Positions 44,811 to 56,536 of a DNA stretch of 64,000 bases are shown one piece after another (the first letter of the stretch is position 1; every line of letters starts with the position of its first letter). The stretch is from Dactylorhiza incarnata (lineage: Eukaryota; Streptophyta; Magnoliopsida; Asparagales; Orchidaceae), in the NCBI GenBank assembly GCA_033032865.1, contig JAWHQI010000051.1:11488001-11552000 (forward strand), written 5' to 3'. Position numbers and translations under genes: made by a program. The notes under the pieces are model-generated. The model was given only the letters and a program-made list of their open reading frames with translations. It had not been told where the DNA came from and did not search any database.

Positions 44811-45990
44811 CATTTCTCAATGGAGACATTAAAGAAGAAGTTTATGTGGAACAACCACCAGGTTTCATCTCTCCAACTCACTCCTCCTTTGCATTTAAGC
44901 TTAATAAAGCTCTTTATGGTCTCAAACAAGCTCCCAGAGCATTATATGAGACCTTAGCTAATTTTCTTTTGGAAAACAATTTCTGTAGAGGCATAGTAGA
45001 TAAAACCCTGTTTTTTAGGATACATAAAAATCAAACTTTACTAGATCAAATATATGTAGATGATATTATTTTTGGCTCTACTGATTCAAATTTATGCAAA
45101 AAGTTCTCTAACCTAATGCAATCTAAATTTGAAATGAGTAGTATGGGTGAATTATCATATTTCCTTGGTCTTCAAGTGAAGCAAACTCCCAATGGCATAT
45201 TCATATCACAATCCAAGTATGCAAAGAATTAGTGAAAAGGTTTGGTATGTCTGATGCTTCCACCATGAAAAAACCCATGCCCTCAAATGATGTTATTGAT
45301 ACTGATGAATCAGGGAAACTTGTTGATCAGAAAGTATATAGAGCAATTGTTGGCTCATTACTTTATTTAACAGCAAGTAGGCATGATATAATGTTTGCTA
45401 CTTATATTTGTACTAAGTTTCAAGTTAACCCCAAAGAATCTCATCTAATTTTATTAAAAAGAATTTTGAGATATATAAAGGGTTGTCCTAATCTAGGACT
45501 ATGGTATCCAACAGCATCTGAATTTGAATTAACTGGATTCTCAGACTCAGATTATGCTGGATGAAGAGTAGACAAGAAAAGCATATCAGGAACTTGCCAG
45601 TTTCTTGGTGATAGGCTTGTGCCTTGGTTTTGTAAGAAACAAACATCTGTGTCTACATCAACAGCTGAAGCTGAATATATAGCTGCAGGTAGTTGCTGCT
45701 CACAGATATTGTGGATACAAAATCAGCTCCTAGACTATGGTGTCAACTTAAATAATTGAATTATATTTTATGACAATACTAGTGCAATATCTATAGCACA
45801 AAATCTAGTTCTCCATAGTAGGACTAAACACATAGAAATTAGGCACCACTTTATCAGAGATAATGTGGATAAAAATATAATTTGCCTACAATTCATCTCT
45901 ACAGATTTGCAAAGAGCTGATATTTTTCACCAAACCCTTGGATGAAAAGAAACAAATTTCCTTTATAAATCAGCTAGGAATGATAGATGA
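44811..45990 (+). pseudogene. pol: E2 pol, reverse transcriptase and RNase H part
   Basis: It starts within RT at [18 protein letters not shown]; the first third of RT is missing beside the solo [11 protein letters not shown] (about 45057) is intact. A frameshift lies at about 45225 and TGA at 45562-45564 (CGA likely). The RNase H part (AEAEYIAAG, then SAISIAQN) has further stops (about 45758 and after 45940). Confidence 0.9.
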
Positions 45991-46019
45991 AGATTCAATC
46001 TGATAAAAATTAAATTTTC

Positions 46020-46367
46020 TATTTATCCCCTCATTTCGTCGAACGGAGAACGACGAAATGCAATCGTTCGTCGAACAGAGATAGATGATACTTAATAGGT
46101 CAGGATCGACAAAGACAAGCGCGATCGTCGAACGGAGATCGACGAAAATTATTTTTTTCGTCGAACACAGTCAGACGAAGCCCTAAGTCTTTTCTACTTC
46201 TGATTCTATTAGGTTTAGCCAAACCCTGCTCTACGAAAGTGTGCGCCCTTCTTTGATCTCTCTATATAATCAAAGCTTTTATCCTATTTCATCTTTGTGC
46301 TTACAGAACTTGCTCTTTCCCTCCAGTTCCCCTTTGCACTTGATCGTTCTCTATTTTGCAGGTAACA
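46020..46367 (+). promoter_or_regulatory. E2 pol-ORF3 spacer: TTCGTCGAACG array, TATA box, acceptor-like site
   Basis: Seven or so copies of TTCGTCGAACGGAGA/ATCGACGAAA at 46030-46190 match the motif of the E2 LTR. TCTATATAATC (TATA 46263-46269) follows, 105 bases before the ORF3 ATG. CTCTATTTTGCAG then G ends six bases before that ATG (46368). Confidence 0.75.
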
Positions 46368-48997
46368 ATGGCGATTTCTTAAGCAGTTCTTTCCTCACTA
46401 AAGTTTGACACTAGGTTCGACATTGACTTCAAGTCGTTTGAGCATTCTGATCAAGTCTTCCAGGATATTCTTCACATTTTTGAAGAACAACAGCTAAAGG
46501 AGATCATGACAAGCAGAATCAAATTACCAGTGACTGAAATCAAGGAATGGGCTTATACAGTCAAGCCAGAGAATGATACACTATCAGGAACTATATCAAG
46601 AAATAAGGTTCTTCTAACCCCAGTAACATTATCTGAAGATTTTTGTTTAGTAAATGGAGATGATGATTTGGACATATCTTCTTCTGAATTCGATAATGCT
46701 TTAGTTAAAATGGGTTATTCCAGTGGAAACCCTAACCATCTTTTAAAGAAGAACTTATATGTGGAATATAAATTTTTGTTGATGTAGTGGGCAAGGTATT
46801 GCTAGGGAAAACTTCTGCCCATGACTACATAACAAGGCATCAATTTCTTGTGATGGTGGCCTTGGTAGAGAAAAAGAAAGTTAATTGGGGACTGATCATT
46901 TTTGAATCAATAAGGAAGAAGATAAGTAAGATAAATGTTGGTTATGGTAGAATTTTGGGAATCTATCTTCAGGAAAAGCATCCAAACCTTTTGGTCTCTC
47001 CTAAAATTTTTATCAATGCTAGTAAAAGGCTGACCTCAGCTTTGTTTGGAAGATGAGAAAGGGTTATCCCAAAGAGGACTCTAAGAGCAGAACCATTAGA
47101 TACAGCTTTAGAAGGCACCAAGACTGTGCAAGTCACTCCCCCAACCCTTCAAGAAGCTTCTCCTGTTGTTTCTCCTCCTCCTCTCCCTTCTCAACCTTCC
47201 ATTTATTCTGAAGAAATTCCTCCTCCAAATTCTCCCATTATTCCTTCATCCTCATTGCCATCTTCTCCTACTCTTCAAACTCACCCTTCTTAAGAGCCTT
47301 CATCTTTCAATGACACTCATTCTCCCAACAACATTGATTCTCAATCACCAACCCTTCCACAATCACCTATTCCTCAAGATATTTCTCCACCTCAATCACC
47401 TATTCATCCACAATCACCTATTCATCCTCAATCACCTATTCATCCACAATCACCTATCCACCCACATTGCCCTATTCATCCACCTATAGCTAATGCTACC
47501 AACATATCTTTCCCATACTCTCTTCCATCATCTTCAAACTCTAATCAAGACTTTGTCTATATTGAATTCTCATCTGCTGCATATCAAATATATCAACATC
47601 TTGCTCCAAGGCTAAATGATTTACTGGATGCAAAAGTTGCTCCAGTTCTTCAAGCTCTTGTTGATTTCTCTGCAAGACTAGCTTCCTTCCCTTCACCCTC
47701 CTATTCTGTCCCTTCTTCTAGGGGCCTAGCTTCAGGATTTCCTGAAACTAAGCAGGGGGAGATGTCTTATAAAGAAGCTCCAGTTCTTATAGCTTTCAGT
47801 GCAGATGCAGTTCAGGCAGATTCAGAGATGTCAGTTTCAGTTCTTCCAGTAAGAGAAGAAATAAATAATATCTCTATTAATCCATCTATAGATATTATTT
47901 ATTTGCTTTCCAAGTTCAATACAGTTTTCAGTGATTTTCCAGAGTATCAAGGTTATTGAAAGGCAATTATTCCTTATACTGCTCCTATTGATAAAGCTTT
48001 ATTGAAAGAATTTCTCAAGAGTTTTGCAGTACCAGTTATTGAAGAAAGTCCAGCTCTTCCAGCTCCAGTTCAAGTTGAAAAAGTTAATGCTGAGAAAGAT
48101 ATTTCTAAGTCCCTGAAATTGATTGATGACCTTTATGATAATCTCCAATCATCTGATGACAGTGATAATGATGACAGTGATGATGATGATTCTGATGATA
48201 GATCATCAAAGAAAAGAAAAGCTAAGCCTATGTCAAAGGCTGCTCCTAAGCCTCCAAATCCCAACAATGATATTCCCTACTATATATTGCATAATATCAC
48301 TCTCACCAAGGACTCTCCTGCTTGGATGAAGATCTCAAGAAATGAAGCAAACAGAAGAAAGAAGATGAAGAAGCCTGGTTATTACTCTGACAAGCCTGTC
48401 AAGTATAACCCTCCTCCTCCTCCAGCAGCAGGTGCAGCTGGCTCAGCTAAGTTCTCTTCTTTCTCTTAAAGATACTCTTCCCAGCAATCCAAAAGAACAG
48501 CTAGTTCTAGTGGTTCTCAGAGTTCTAGGTCTTCAAGACCTCCTTCAGGCTCCTCAAGATTAATATCTTCAGAATATAAGTATCATGTCTCTGATGGCTC
48601 TTCTCACAGAATCAAAAACCCTCAAGATCTTTCTCATGTGCAAGACAATATTTCTGAGTATAGCCCTTCTTCTCCCAATCCAGAAGAAGAAAGGATAGCT
48701 CAAATGGCAAGATTCAGAGAATCCATTGCAGTAGCTCAAATCAACAAAGCAAAAGCTGAAGGTAAAGATTACTCCAAATTTTCAACTATGTCAGAATTCA
48801 GAAAGAAAGAATTTGAAAAGTACAAATCCAGAAATGTGTTCAATGCTGAAGAATACTTAGAGAAGCACCCAGAAGCTGTGGTTCCTCAAGCCAAATCTCA
48901 AACCATTCTGGGAGCTCAGGATCTCTATATGAGCAAGAAAGAATCAGAAAATCCAAACAGACAAATTATTTTCAAGCCTCCCTCAGCAAAGAAGTAA
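46368..48997 (+). pseudogene. E2 ORF3, broken
   Basis: A homologue of E1 and E3 ORF3. It starts at ATG 46368 (MAIS, then TAA at 46380-46382). Open pieces: 46506-46787 (N-terminal domain), 46787-47056 (frameshift; VGKVLLGKTSAHDYITRHQF and GRILGIYLQEKHPNLL match the E1/E3 domain), a Pro/Ser-rich stretch with a degenerate HPQSPI repeat (about 47330-47480), 47762-47959, 48002-48469 (acidic Asp/Ser tract then SSKKRKAKPMSK, a nuclear-localisation-like cluster) and 48638-48997 (basic helical end). The coiled coil is weaker than in E1 and E3. Confidence 0.8.
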
Positions 48998-49186
48998 AAG
49001 GTTTAAACTATTTGGTTTTGTTGATATTTCTGTTTTATTGTAATGTTGTTAAACTCAGAGCACTACTCATTTTATCTGCTGAAATGGTTTTACGTTCTGT
49101 CAGATATATTTATGCTATGCTATTTTTTTCTGTTGTTTATTATTTGAAATTTGTCAAATAGTATCCTAACCCAAATAGGGGGAGAT
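48998..49186 (+). other. E2 3' region and polypurine tract
   Basis: AT-rich non-coding stretch ending in CCAAATAGGGGGAGAT directly before the right LTR. Confidence 0.85.
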
Positions 49187-50717
49187 TGTTGGAAACAACC
49201 CTATTACTGATTTGGCTAGGATTACTATGTGTTGACTAGGATTAAGTTGACCCCCAATGTATAGTCTAAGGGTCATAGTTTTAGGCTGATAAGATAGCTA
49301 GAACTTAGAATTTCTCTAAGTTTCTTCGTTCAACGAACTCTATACTGGGTTCGACGAACTGCTCTCTGCGTTCAACAAACTGCTTCCTCTCTACGTTCGA
49401 CGAACAGCTTGCTCCAGTCTCTGTGGTCGACGATCTTCAATACTCAGCGGCTCAGCGGTTGACGAATTCATCAGTTCGACAAACTCCAACTTGAGATCGA
49501 CGAACTCCAGCCTGAGTTCGACGAATTATTTATCAGATGTTCAGTTCGACGAACTCTTCCTTCAGGTCGACGAAATATTATCTCAGATCGACAAATTTTA
49601 TCTCAGTCTATTCAGAACAGTTATTCTATTTCTCTGAACTTAGTTCAACTATCAGATTCAGTTCTGAGATCTTCCAGATAAGACAAGTTTTATCCCTCCT
49701 TTATTTTATTCTCTTTCCAATTCCTTCCTCGAGATAAATAGTCATTTGGTTTATTGGAAAAGGATATCATTTAATATTGAAAAGGAAAGGAATTAAGTTT
49801 GGCTGAATCATTTGAAGTTCCAAGGAAAGATTTAATGCAGATTATTCTATTCCTATTCAGAGATATTTGAAATTTAAATCAGTCGTCTTCTCTCAAGAAA
49901 ATATAGTATACCAGAAAGAAAAAGAAGACAGACACAGAGATAGAAAATATCAGAGCATCTGTTGAGAGAAAAATATTCAGAAAGGAAAAAAGAAAAGTTC
50001 ATCTTCCTCAAGTAGCATCCCATTCTCTGAGAACATCTTCATGATCATTCTCTCAGTCTTTTTGCTGCAAGTTTCATATCTTCAATAGAGCAACAATAAT
50101 CTAAGGAACATCTGTCTCTCAGATTCATCAGCTTATCAAGGAAGATATTTTCATTCAAGAGAAAGCTCCATCCTCAAGATGTCAAGAATTTCAATCAGAC
50201 ATGGGGAGCTTTACACCATCATTCACTAGAGTCTTCTCTAAGATTGTTGACAGAAAAGAACTTCTTAACCTCCTTTTTATTCCATCTTGTACAGGGTTCT
50301 AACTCCCTTTAAAAGTTAACCTCTTGGTGATAGGGCACCTGAACAAAAACCTGTGGTTTGGTTAGAGTACCTGATCAAAAGCTCTTTGGTGTGTGGACAC
50401 CTGATCAAAAATCCCTTGGTACTAGGGCACCTGATAAAAAACCTAATGGATCCTACCATGTGTGGTAGAAGAGTAGACGTACCTAGATTTATTGGGGAAC
50501 TACTATAAAATCCTTGTGTCTCTGTGCTTGTGATTTTCTGTGTTGCTGTGCTGTGTGCCTTATTTGTGTTTGCTATTATTACTCACTCTCTATACACATA
50601 TATATATATATCACTAATTTAATTCCGCTATAAAATTAAGGGAAAAAGTTTTAATTCTCTATTCACCCCCCCCCCCCCCCCCCTCTAGAGTAATATTAAG
50701 ATCTAAACTCTCCTTCA
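49187..50717 (+). repeat. E2 right LTR (1531 bp)
   Basis: It starts TGTTGGAAACAACCC and ends TCCTTCA, followed by the TSD ATCTC (50718-50722). It carries the TTCGACGAAC array at 49328-49600 and 18 C in a row at 50666-50683, where the left LTR has a shorter, interrupted run. Confidence 0.93.
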
Positions 50718-51177
50718 ATCTCCCCCTGGGAGATCACCCTTCTGGCGTCTCCCACTTCCTGGCGAGCTCCCCATCCGGGCGATCTCCCTTCGGGCAATCT
50801 CCTCCTTGTCCATCACATGTTTCTCAGGCAACCCATTATTCCAGGACCTGTCAATTTGGGCAGGCCCCCGTGCCTATAAATAGAGGAGCAGGGGTACTAG
50901 AAAAGGGAATTTGGAGAGTTTTGAGCCCCCAGCCGGTGACTTGATCAGTCTCTAGTTTTGAGACCACGACAACCACTTCCTCCATGCCTGGGCGATCTCC
51001 CACCTACCGAGCGATCTCTCTTGGTGACCTCAGTTACTCCTTCAACTCCTGTCTCCCCTGGCGACCTCTTTCATGCTCCTGACCGTCTCTTTTTCTCCTC
51101 TCTCACTCCTTCACTCGTAGCTCAAAGTAATCGACCACCCAATAGTTTTCCCCCTCCTTCTCCTGCTTGAGCAAGTG
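50718..51177 (+). repeat. Tat-like gypsy left LTR, second part (with E2 TSD)
   Basis: It resumes the GGCGATCTCC array after E2, then TATA box TATAAATA (50875-50882), then sequence parallel to 55345-55647 (AGCCCCCAGCCGGTGAC, CTCACTCCTTCACTCGTAGC, AAGTGTGGACCTAGT). Confidence 0.85.
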
Positions 51178-51506
51178 TGGACCTAGTATATTTTTTGTTC
51201 AAACACAACACGTGACCTTCAGATAATGAGTGGTTGAAGAACAACAGTTGCGATGAAGATGTGGAATTTTTGTCGAGAATGACACCCAAACTTAAAACAG
51301 CCATAACTTTTGATCTGCTTGTCTGTTTTCAGCCCATAATAGCTTTTTGGAACCGTCTCGGAGCCATCCATCCAATGGAAAACCCATTATCAGTTTAAGT
51401 CCATTTTGCGCCCTCATATTGCTCAAATTCGACTCCAGTTAGAAATTATTGCAGTTTTTCTCTTTCTGAAATTTCGACAATTTTAGTTTTGTGCGAAAGA
51501 CTAGCC
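51178..51506 (+). other. Tat-like element leader
   Basis: Non-coding stretch between the left LTR and gag. No convincing primer-binding site was recognised at the LTR end. Confidence 0.5.
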
Positions 51507-52751
51507 ATGGCTGACAGCGAGTTTGCCCAAGCTACTGTTTAGGAGGCTCCTCCTCCTGCGAGTTTTGCACATCTTATCGCTACTCTCTCATCTCAATCTG
51601 AGGAGTTCACAACCACTTACCATGACCATTTCAGATCAGCTGCCCAGGAAGATCCAGCAAAAGTGCTGAACATTCAGGAGGATTGTGCTTATTTTTTTGC
51701 CCCTGCTGATGAAGCTTATCCTTCGACTCCTCCCATTATTGTTGAAGTGGAAGATCCTCCCCCCTTCTCAAATTAAGTTCGTTCGAAGTATGTTTCTAAT
51801 GAGTTTAGAGAGCCCCATCTTCCGGTCTTCTCGGGAGGAGAAGACCCCGCAAGCCACCTTCAAGCTTTCCAATCTGCTATCTCATTGAGGACTATCTCAA
51901 ATGGGATTAAGTGCACATTATTAGTTATATCCTTTGATGCTCAAGCTAGAGAATGGTTTTATAAGCTGCCACCTCAATCAATCGCTTGCTTCGCTGATCT
52001 TCGAAGAGCACTTCTCTTGAGGTTTGCTACCTCGAGGAAGCAAAAGAGAGGCCCAACAGCTCTTTTTCAAATCAAGCAAGGAGATAATGAGACTCTTGCT
52101 CAATTCGTTGACAGTTCCAAAAGGAAATTCTTGAAATTGTTGTTGTTAATCAGGACTTGTATTAAATTTCCTTGATAAATGGATTACAAGAAGGTCCTCT
52201 CAAATTTGAAGTCAGTCGTAATGAACCCGAGACTTATGGGCATCTTATCCGAATAGCAAATCAATTTATTGAAGGAGAGGCAGCAAATCCTAAATGCACT
52301 TCTTCTCTGAATCAAATAACTCAACAACGAAAAAACAATTCTTATTATCATCATTCGTCTTCATCACAAGATATTCCGCAAGATAAATACTTTAGATCTT
52401 ACTGTTTTCCTCAAAATATACCTTCTCAACTTCCGCAGCAAAATGCATGTCCTGAATTTCTATAAGCTTGTCTATCCAGTCTTACAATTCGAGTACACTT
52501 GAATTCAAAAATTATTAAGAAAAGTATTCTCAGTTTAATATTCCCATCAAAAAGTTCTTATGATTATTCAAAACATGCCAGAGTTTAGAATTCCTCTCCC
52601 TATGAGATCAAAGGCCAAGTATCATCATGGAGAACTCTTCTGCAAATATCACTCAGACATCGGTCATGATACAGAACATTGTCGAGCTCTTCGGAAGTTA
52701 ATAGATGAACTATGGGAAGCAGGAAATTTACAAGAATATATTGCTCAATAA
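51507..52751 (+). pseudogene. gag: Tat-like gypsy gag, broken
   Basis: It starts at ATG 51507 (MADSEFAQ), with TAG at 51540-51542 and further stops. The gag core is clear: LPVFSGGEDPASHLQAFQSA, then AREWFYKLPPQSIACFADLR and LFQIKQGDNETLAQFVD (51820-52110), broken at 52172. MINGLQEGPLKFEVSRNEPE then ends at about 52465. The nucleocapsid-side segment CKYHSDIGHDTEHCRALRKL (about 52640-52700) matches the CxxHxxxGHDTExC pattern of Tat-lineage gags as I recall them. No protease, RT or integrase follows before the right LTR, so this is a gag-only derivative. Confidence 0.82.
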
Positions 52752-53570
52752 TCTGATGATCTTTCCTCTCGCAGAAGTAGTGTTACAAGCAAAGAATTTT
52801 TCATTCAATAAAAGAAGTGCATATAGTAGAGATGAGATAAATTGTCATTTTTATTTATTGTTTCTTATAACTCCCATTTTATTTGGAGTTTTATGCATCT
52901 TCCCTTTTGTAACTTTACTTGTAATAAGTATAGCAGTAATCAAGTCCTACCATGTAGCTATCATCACGAATATCCTCTCGGCACTCAGACACATCAGACC
53001 TTATACACATATCCACTACCGTATCCTCTACTGCGGGCTTTTATCCAATTATTTCTTAAGTTTTTTCTTTACTCTACTTCCTGTTGTTTACATTAGTACT
53101 TATAAAAATTGTGTGGATGTGAAGGGTGGGAATACCACCTCTGCTTATTTCCTCTCGGGTTGTAAAACCCACCAAGGCCACATCACACAAGAATAATCTG
53201 CAGATGTGTAGTGGTAGCCCCTCTCTTCTTATTACGATGTCACAAACTTAACGATCTCTTGAGGAAAGCAATGTCGGTTTAGCTTTTACAGCATGACCGC
53301 ACCTGCTCTTTTGATCATTTTAAGTGGTGCATCTCTCTCCCCCTCTCTCTTTTTCTCTCTATCTCTCTATGATTGATTGTCAGTGATTGCAATGATGTTT
53401 TCGTCGAGTTAATCGACTTGTTCTACTTGAATGTAGATAATTCCATTATTAATGGATTGATTGTGATAGATTACTAACAACTGATGTTAGATGGTGTGAT
53501 ATCGTATGCAAGAGAAACAGACTAATTTTAGTATGTACCACAATGCACTACCAAATAATTATGAAATTAT
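52752..53570 (+). other. Tat-like element interior, non-coding
   Basis: AT-rich, without recognisable pol. It contains a CT-rich microsatellite at about 53325-53372. A 163-codon open frame (52705-53196) has a hydrophobic, low-complexity product and no known match, and I do not call it a gene. The right LTR start is not fixed; TGTTGGGTACTAA at about 53573 is one candidate. Confidence 0.5.
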
Positions 53571-53995
53571 TTGTTGGGTACTAATTTTTCAGGTACCATA
53601 AAATCCCATATTTTCTTCATGTCAGGATTCCTGGATTTCTGGACTTCGGGATTTCATGATTAATCTATTTATAACTATAGATTTCTGAAATAATATATTG
53701 AGTTGGGCATTAGCTGACGTAATATCATTAGGAACTTTATTATCTGCAAGTCAAAAATCATCCAGCTGCACAATTTTCATGCTCATATTTCTGGGAGCAT
53801 GTGAATATGAGGATATCAGAATGTTGGCTTTCTCCCTCCGTAGACATGAGTACTATCTTATTTCTTCAAATAGAGATATTATTTCAGCAACATCAAAGCG
53901 AGTGATTATTAATAACCATGCATACCCTCTATAAATGAGATGTTCCTTCCTGTACATTTGAAATATGAATAAAAATAAGTATCACCAAGCTGTCT

Positions 53996-54750
53996 CAGGT
54001 ACATGACATACTCGCGTATTATATTTTTATAGACATATTCTTATATCTTATAGTAACAGGTGTTCACGAGTTCTATTCAGGTACTCGCGTAATATTTTTC
54101 TCTTATACCTGTTGTGACTACTCTTTTGCAGATATAAGCAGGTGCTCGCGAGTTCTCTTCAGGTACTCGCATAATATATTTCTTTTATACCTTCTTTGAC
54201 TACTCTTTTGCAGATAGTAACAGGTGTTCGCGAGTTCTACTTCAGGTACTCATGTATTATATTTTCATATAACTGTTCTCATATCTTTTGCAGATAGTAG
54301 CAGGTGTTCGCGAGTTCTACTTCAGGTACTCGCCTATTATATAATTATATACTTGTTCTCATAGTTTTGTAAATAGTAACAGGTGTTCGCGAGTTCACCT
54401 TCAGGTACTCGCGTATTATATTTTTATATACCTATTCTTATATCTTATAGTAATAGGTGTTCACAAGTTCTTTTCAGGTACTTGCGTAATATGTTTCTCT
54501 TATACCCACTTTGACTACTCTTTTGTAGAGAAAAACAGGTGCTCGCGAGTTCTCATTAGGTACACGCGTAATATGTCTCTTTTATACCTATTTTGACTAC
54601 TCTTTTGCAGAGATAAGCAGGTGCTCCTGAGTTCTCTTCAAGCACTCGCGTAATCTGTTTCTTTTATACCTTCTTTGACTACTCTTTTGTAGAGATAAGC
54701 AGGTGTTCGCAAGTCCTCTTCAGGCATCGGCAAGTTCGCACAGGTACTTG
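53996..54750. repeat. Tandem repeat of about 80 bp, nine units
   Basis: The anchor CAGGTGTTCGCGAGTTC recurs at about 54057, 54139, 54221, 54301, 54380, 54454, 54536, 54618 and 54700 (period 74-82), each with a partner CAGGTACTCGCGTAATAT some 20 bases on. It lies in the probable U3 of the Tat-like right LTR. Confidence 0.88.
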
Positions 54751-54856
54751 CATTCTTTTATACGCACATTTTGACAAGAAAAGTGGATCTCGATTCTCGT
54801 GGGTAAGTTCTATATTTTTGATGTTTTCCAAAACTTGAAAAAATGCGGGGATTATG

Positions 54857-55647
54857 TTTACCCAAAAATCGGCGATCCCCTTTTTGAGCTGACCTTTTTC
54901 AGGCACCAGGCAATTTCAGAGATCCCGGGCGGTCTCCCCTTTTTTGGCGAGGTCCACCTCCGGGCGATCTTCCCCATCCAGGCGAGCTCCTCCTTTTTGG
55001 CGAGCTACCCCTCCGGGGGATCCCCCCTTCCTGCCGAGCTCCAACTCTGAGCAATCTCCCCCTTACTAATGAGCTACCCCTTTGGGCGAGCTCCCTCTGG
55101 GCGATCTCCCTCCGAGCGATCTCCCTCTGGGCGATCTCCCTCTAGGCGATCTCCCTCCGAGCGAACTCCCTCTGGGCGATCTCCCTTCGGGTGATCTCCC
55201 TTCGGGTGATCTCCCCCTTCCTGGCGAGCTCCCCCTCCGGGCGATCTCCCTCCAGGCGATCTCACCCTAGTCGGTCGCATGTTTCTCAGGCAGCCCGTTA
55301 TTCCTAGACCTGCTCGTTTGGGCAGGCCTCCGTGCCTATAAATAGAGAGGTAGGGGGTACCAGAAAAGGGACTTCGGAGAGTTTCGAGCCCCCAGCCGGT
55401 GACTTAAGCGGTTACCAGTTTTGAGACCTCGATGACCTATTCCTCCTTGCCTAGGCGAACTCCCACCTCCGGGAGATCTCCCTCGGCGACCTCAGTGACT
55501 CCTTCAACTCTCGTCTCCCCGGCGACCTCTTTTCTACTCCCAACCGTCTCTTTTTCTCCTCTCTCACTCCTTCACTCGTAGCTCAAAGTAACCGACCACC
55601 CAAAAGTTTTCCCCCTCCTTCTTTAGCTTGGGCAAGTGTGGACCTAG
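54857..55647 (+). repeat. Tat-like gypsy right LTR, part matching the left copy
   Basis: It parallels 11069-11533 plus 50723-51177. It holds a GGCGATCTCC/GGCGAGCTCC array (54930-55265), a TATA box TATAAATA at 55337-55344 and the AGCCCCCAGCCGGTGAC block. It ends at ...GTGGACCTAG where E4 begins. Confidence 0.82.
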
Positions 55648-56536
55648 TGTTAGTGTTTCTAAAGTGATCTCAAAGCAATCAAACAGTTAGTCTTACTACC
55701 AACGCAATTTGAGCCTCTAGGGTCGCACATAACAGTGTTGGAGAAATTGGATGAAGGATTGTGTTGGCCTCACTCATATTGGATATGAGTGGAGGTCTAA
55801 TCCAATGACTGATTGGAGTTGCGTCGAGAATGTCTCGATGGGAAAGGAAGTACACAATTACTCGACGAATTGAGTTACTCGACGAATTGAGTTACTCGAC
55901 GAATTGAGTTACTCGACGAAAAGTGTCTCAATGAATTGAGTTATACTCGACGAACCGACGAGAAGTGTATCGACAAATTGAGTTTTACTCGATGAAAACT
56001 TTGTTAACTCCAATATAGTCTAAGGTGTGCAGATAGCCTCTCTTTTGCCCGGGGTATAAATAGACCATGATTTTATTTTCTAAGATAGATATATCCTTTT
56101 GCGATACCTGAAGCGAGACGGAAGGGTTCCGCCAAACCGACGGAAGGGTTCCGATCGGTCTCTCTCTTCCTATAAACCGTCGCCGCCTCTCCTTATCGTC
56201 GGACCTCTCAATTTATGGGAGAAGTTGAGGACTCTTCTTCTCTGACCCAGTTCTTGTGCGACAAGAAGCTAGGGTTCTTCAACACTCATGTGGACCTCCG
56301 TAGAGGCGCCTATCGATTTCTGCTCTTGAGACTCAGAGTTTGTCTTCGAGATTACTTCTTGGAGCATCTTGGTTGAGTATTGACTCAATCCCCTAAAGGT
56401 ATGTCACTATTGTCACCTTTCCTATTTCTTGATTCATGAAATCACAAGTTCCTTGAAATGTTTAGGGTTGTTCTTGTTCTTTATTTCCATTGTTCATATG
56501 TGATATGTTGTCTACATATGATGTACAGAAAACCCA
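55648..56536 (+). repeat. E4 LTR (about 890 bp), copia-type
   Basis: It starts TGTTAGTGTTTCTAAAG and ends GAAAACCCA before a tRNA-iMet primer site (TGGTATCAGAGC at 56541-56552). Upstream of its TATA box (TATAAATA, 56055-56062) lie 17-bp tandem units TTACTCGACGAATTGAG and variants (55856-55990). The start is placed by the TG that follows the Tat-like LTR end; TGTTGGAG at 55736 is an alternative. Confidence 0.7.
55856..55990 (+). promoter_or_regulatory. E4 LTR array of CTCGACGAATTGAG units
   Basis: Three perfect 17-bp tandem units, then degenerate ones (CTCGACGAAAAG, CTCGATGAAAA), about 65 bases before the TATA box. The TCGACGAA core is shared with E2 and E6. Confidence 0.85.

Larger units (their letters stand above)
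11534..50717 (+). mobile_element. E2: decayed Sirevirus, 39 kb long because of nested insertions
   Basis: LTRs at 11534-13107 and 49187-50717 are flanked by the TSD ATCTC. E2's own parts are: left LTR, gag (13272-15340), protease (15361-15676), integrase (42465-43225), RT-RNase H (44811-45990), ORF3 (46368-48997), right LTR. Inserted within are E3 with a gypsy element inside it (15677-42464) and a solo LTR (43226-44810). All coding parts carry stops or frameshifts. E2 must be older than E3 and than the gypsy insertion. Confidence 0.93.

Noticed and set aside
52705..53196. 163-codon hydrophobic ORF after the Tat-like gag
   Set aside because: AT-rich low-complexity product, no motif match, no counterpart elsewhere in the window.
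55074..55280. Repetitive ORFs on both strands at the second GCGATCTCC array
   Set aside because: Same array artefact, in the Tat-like right LTR.
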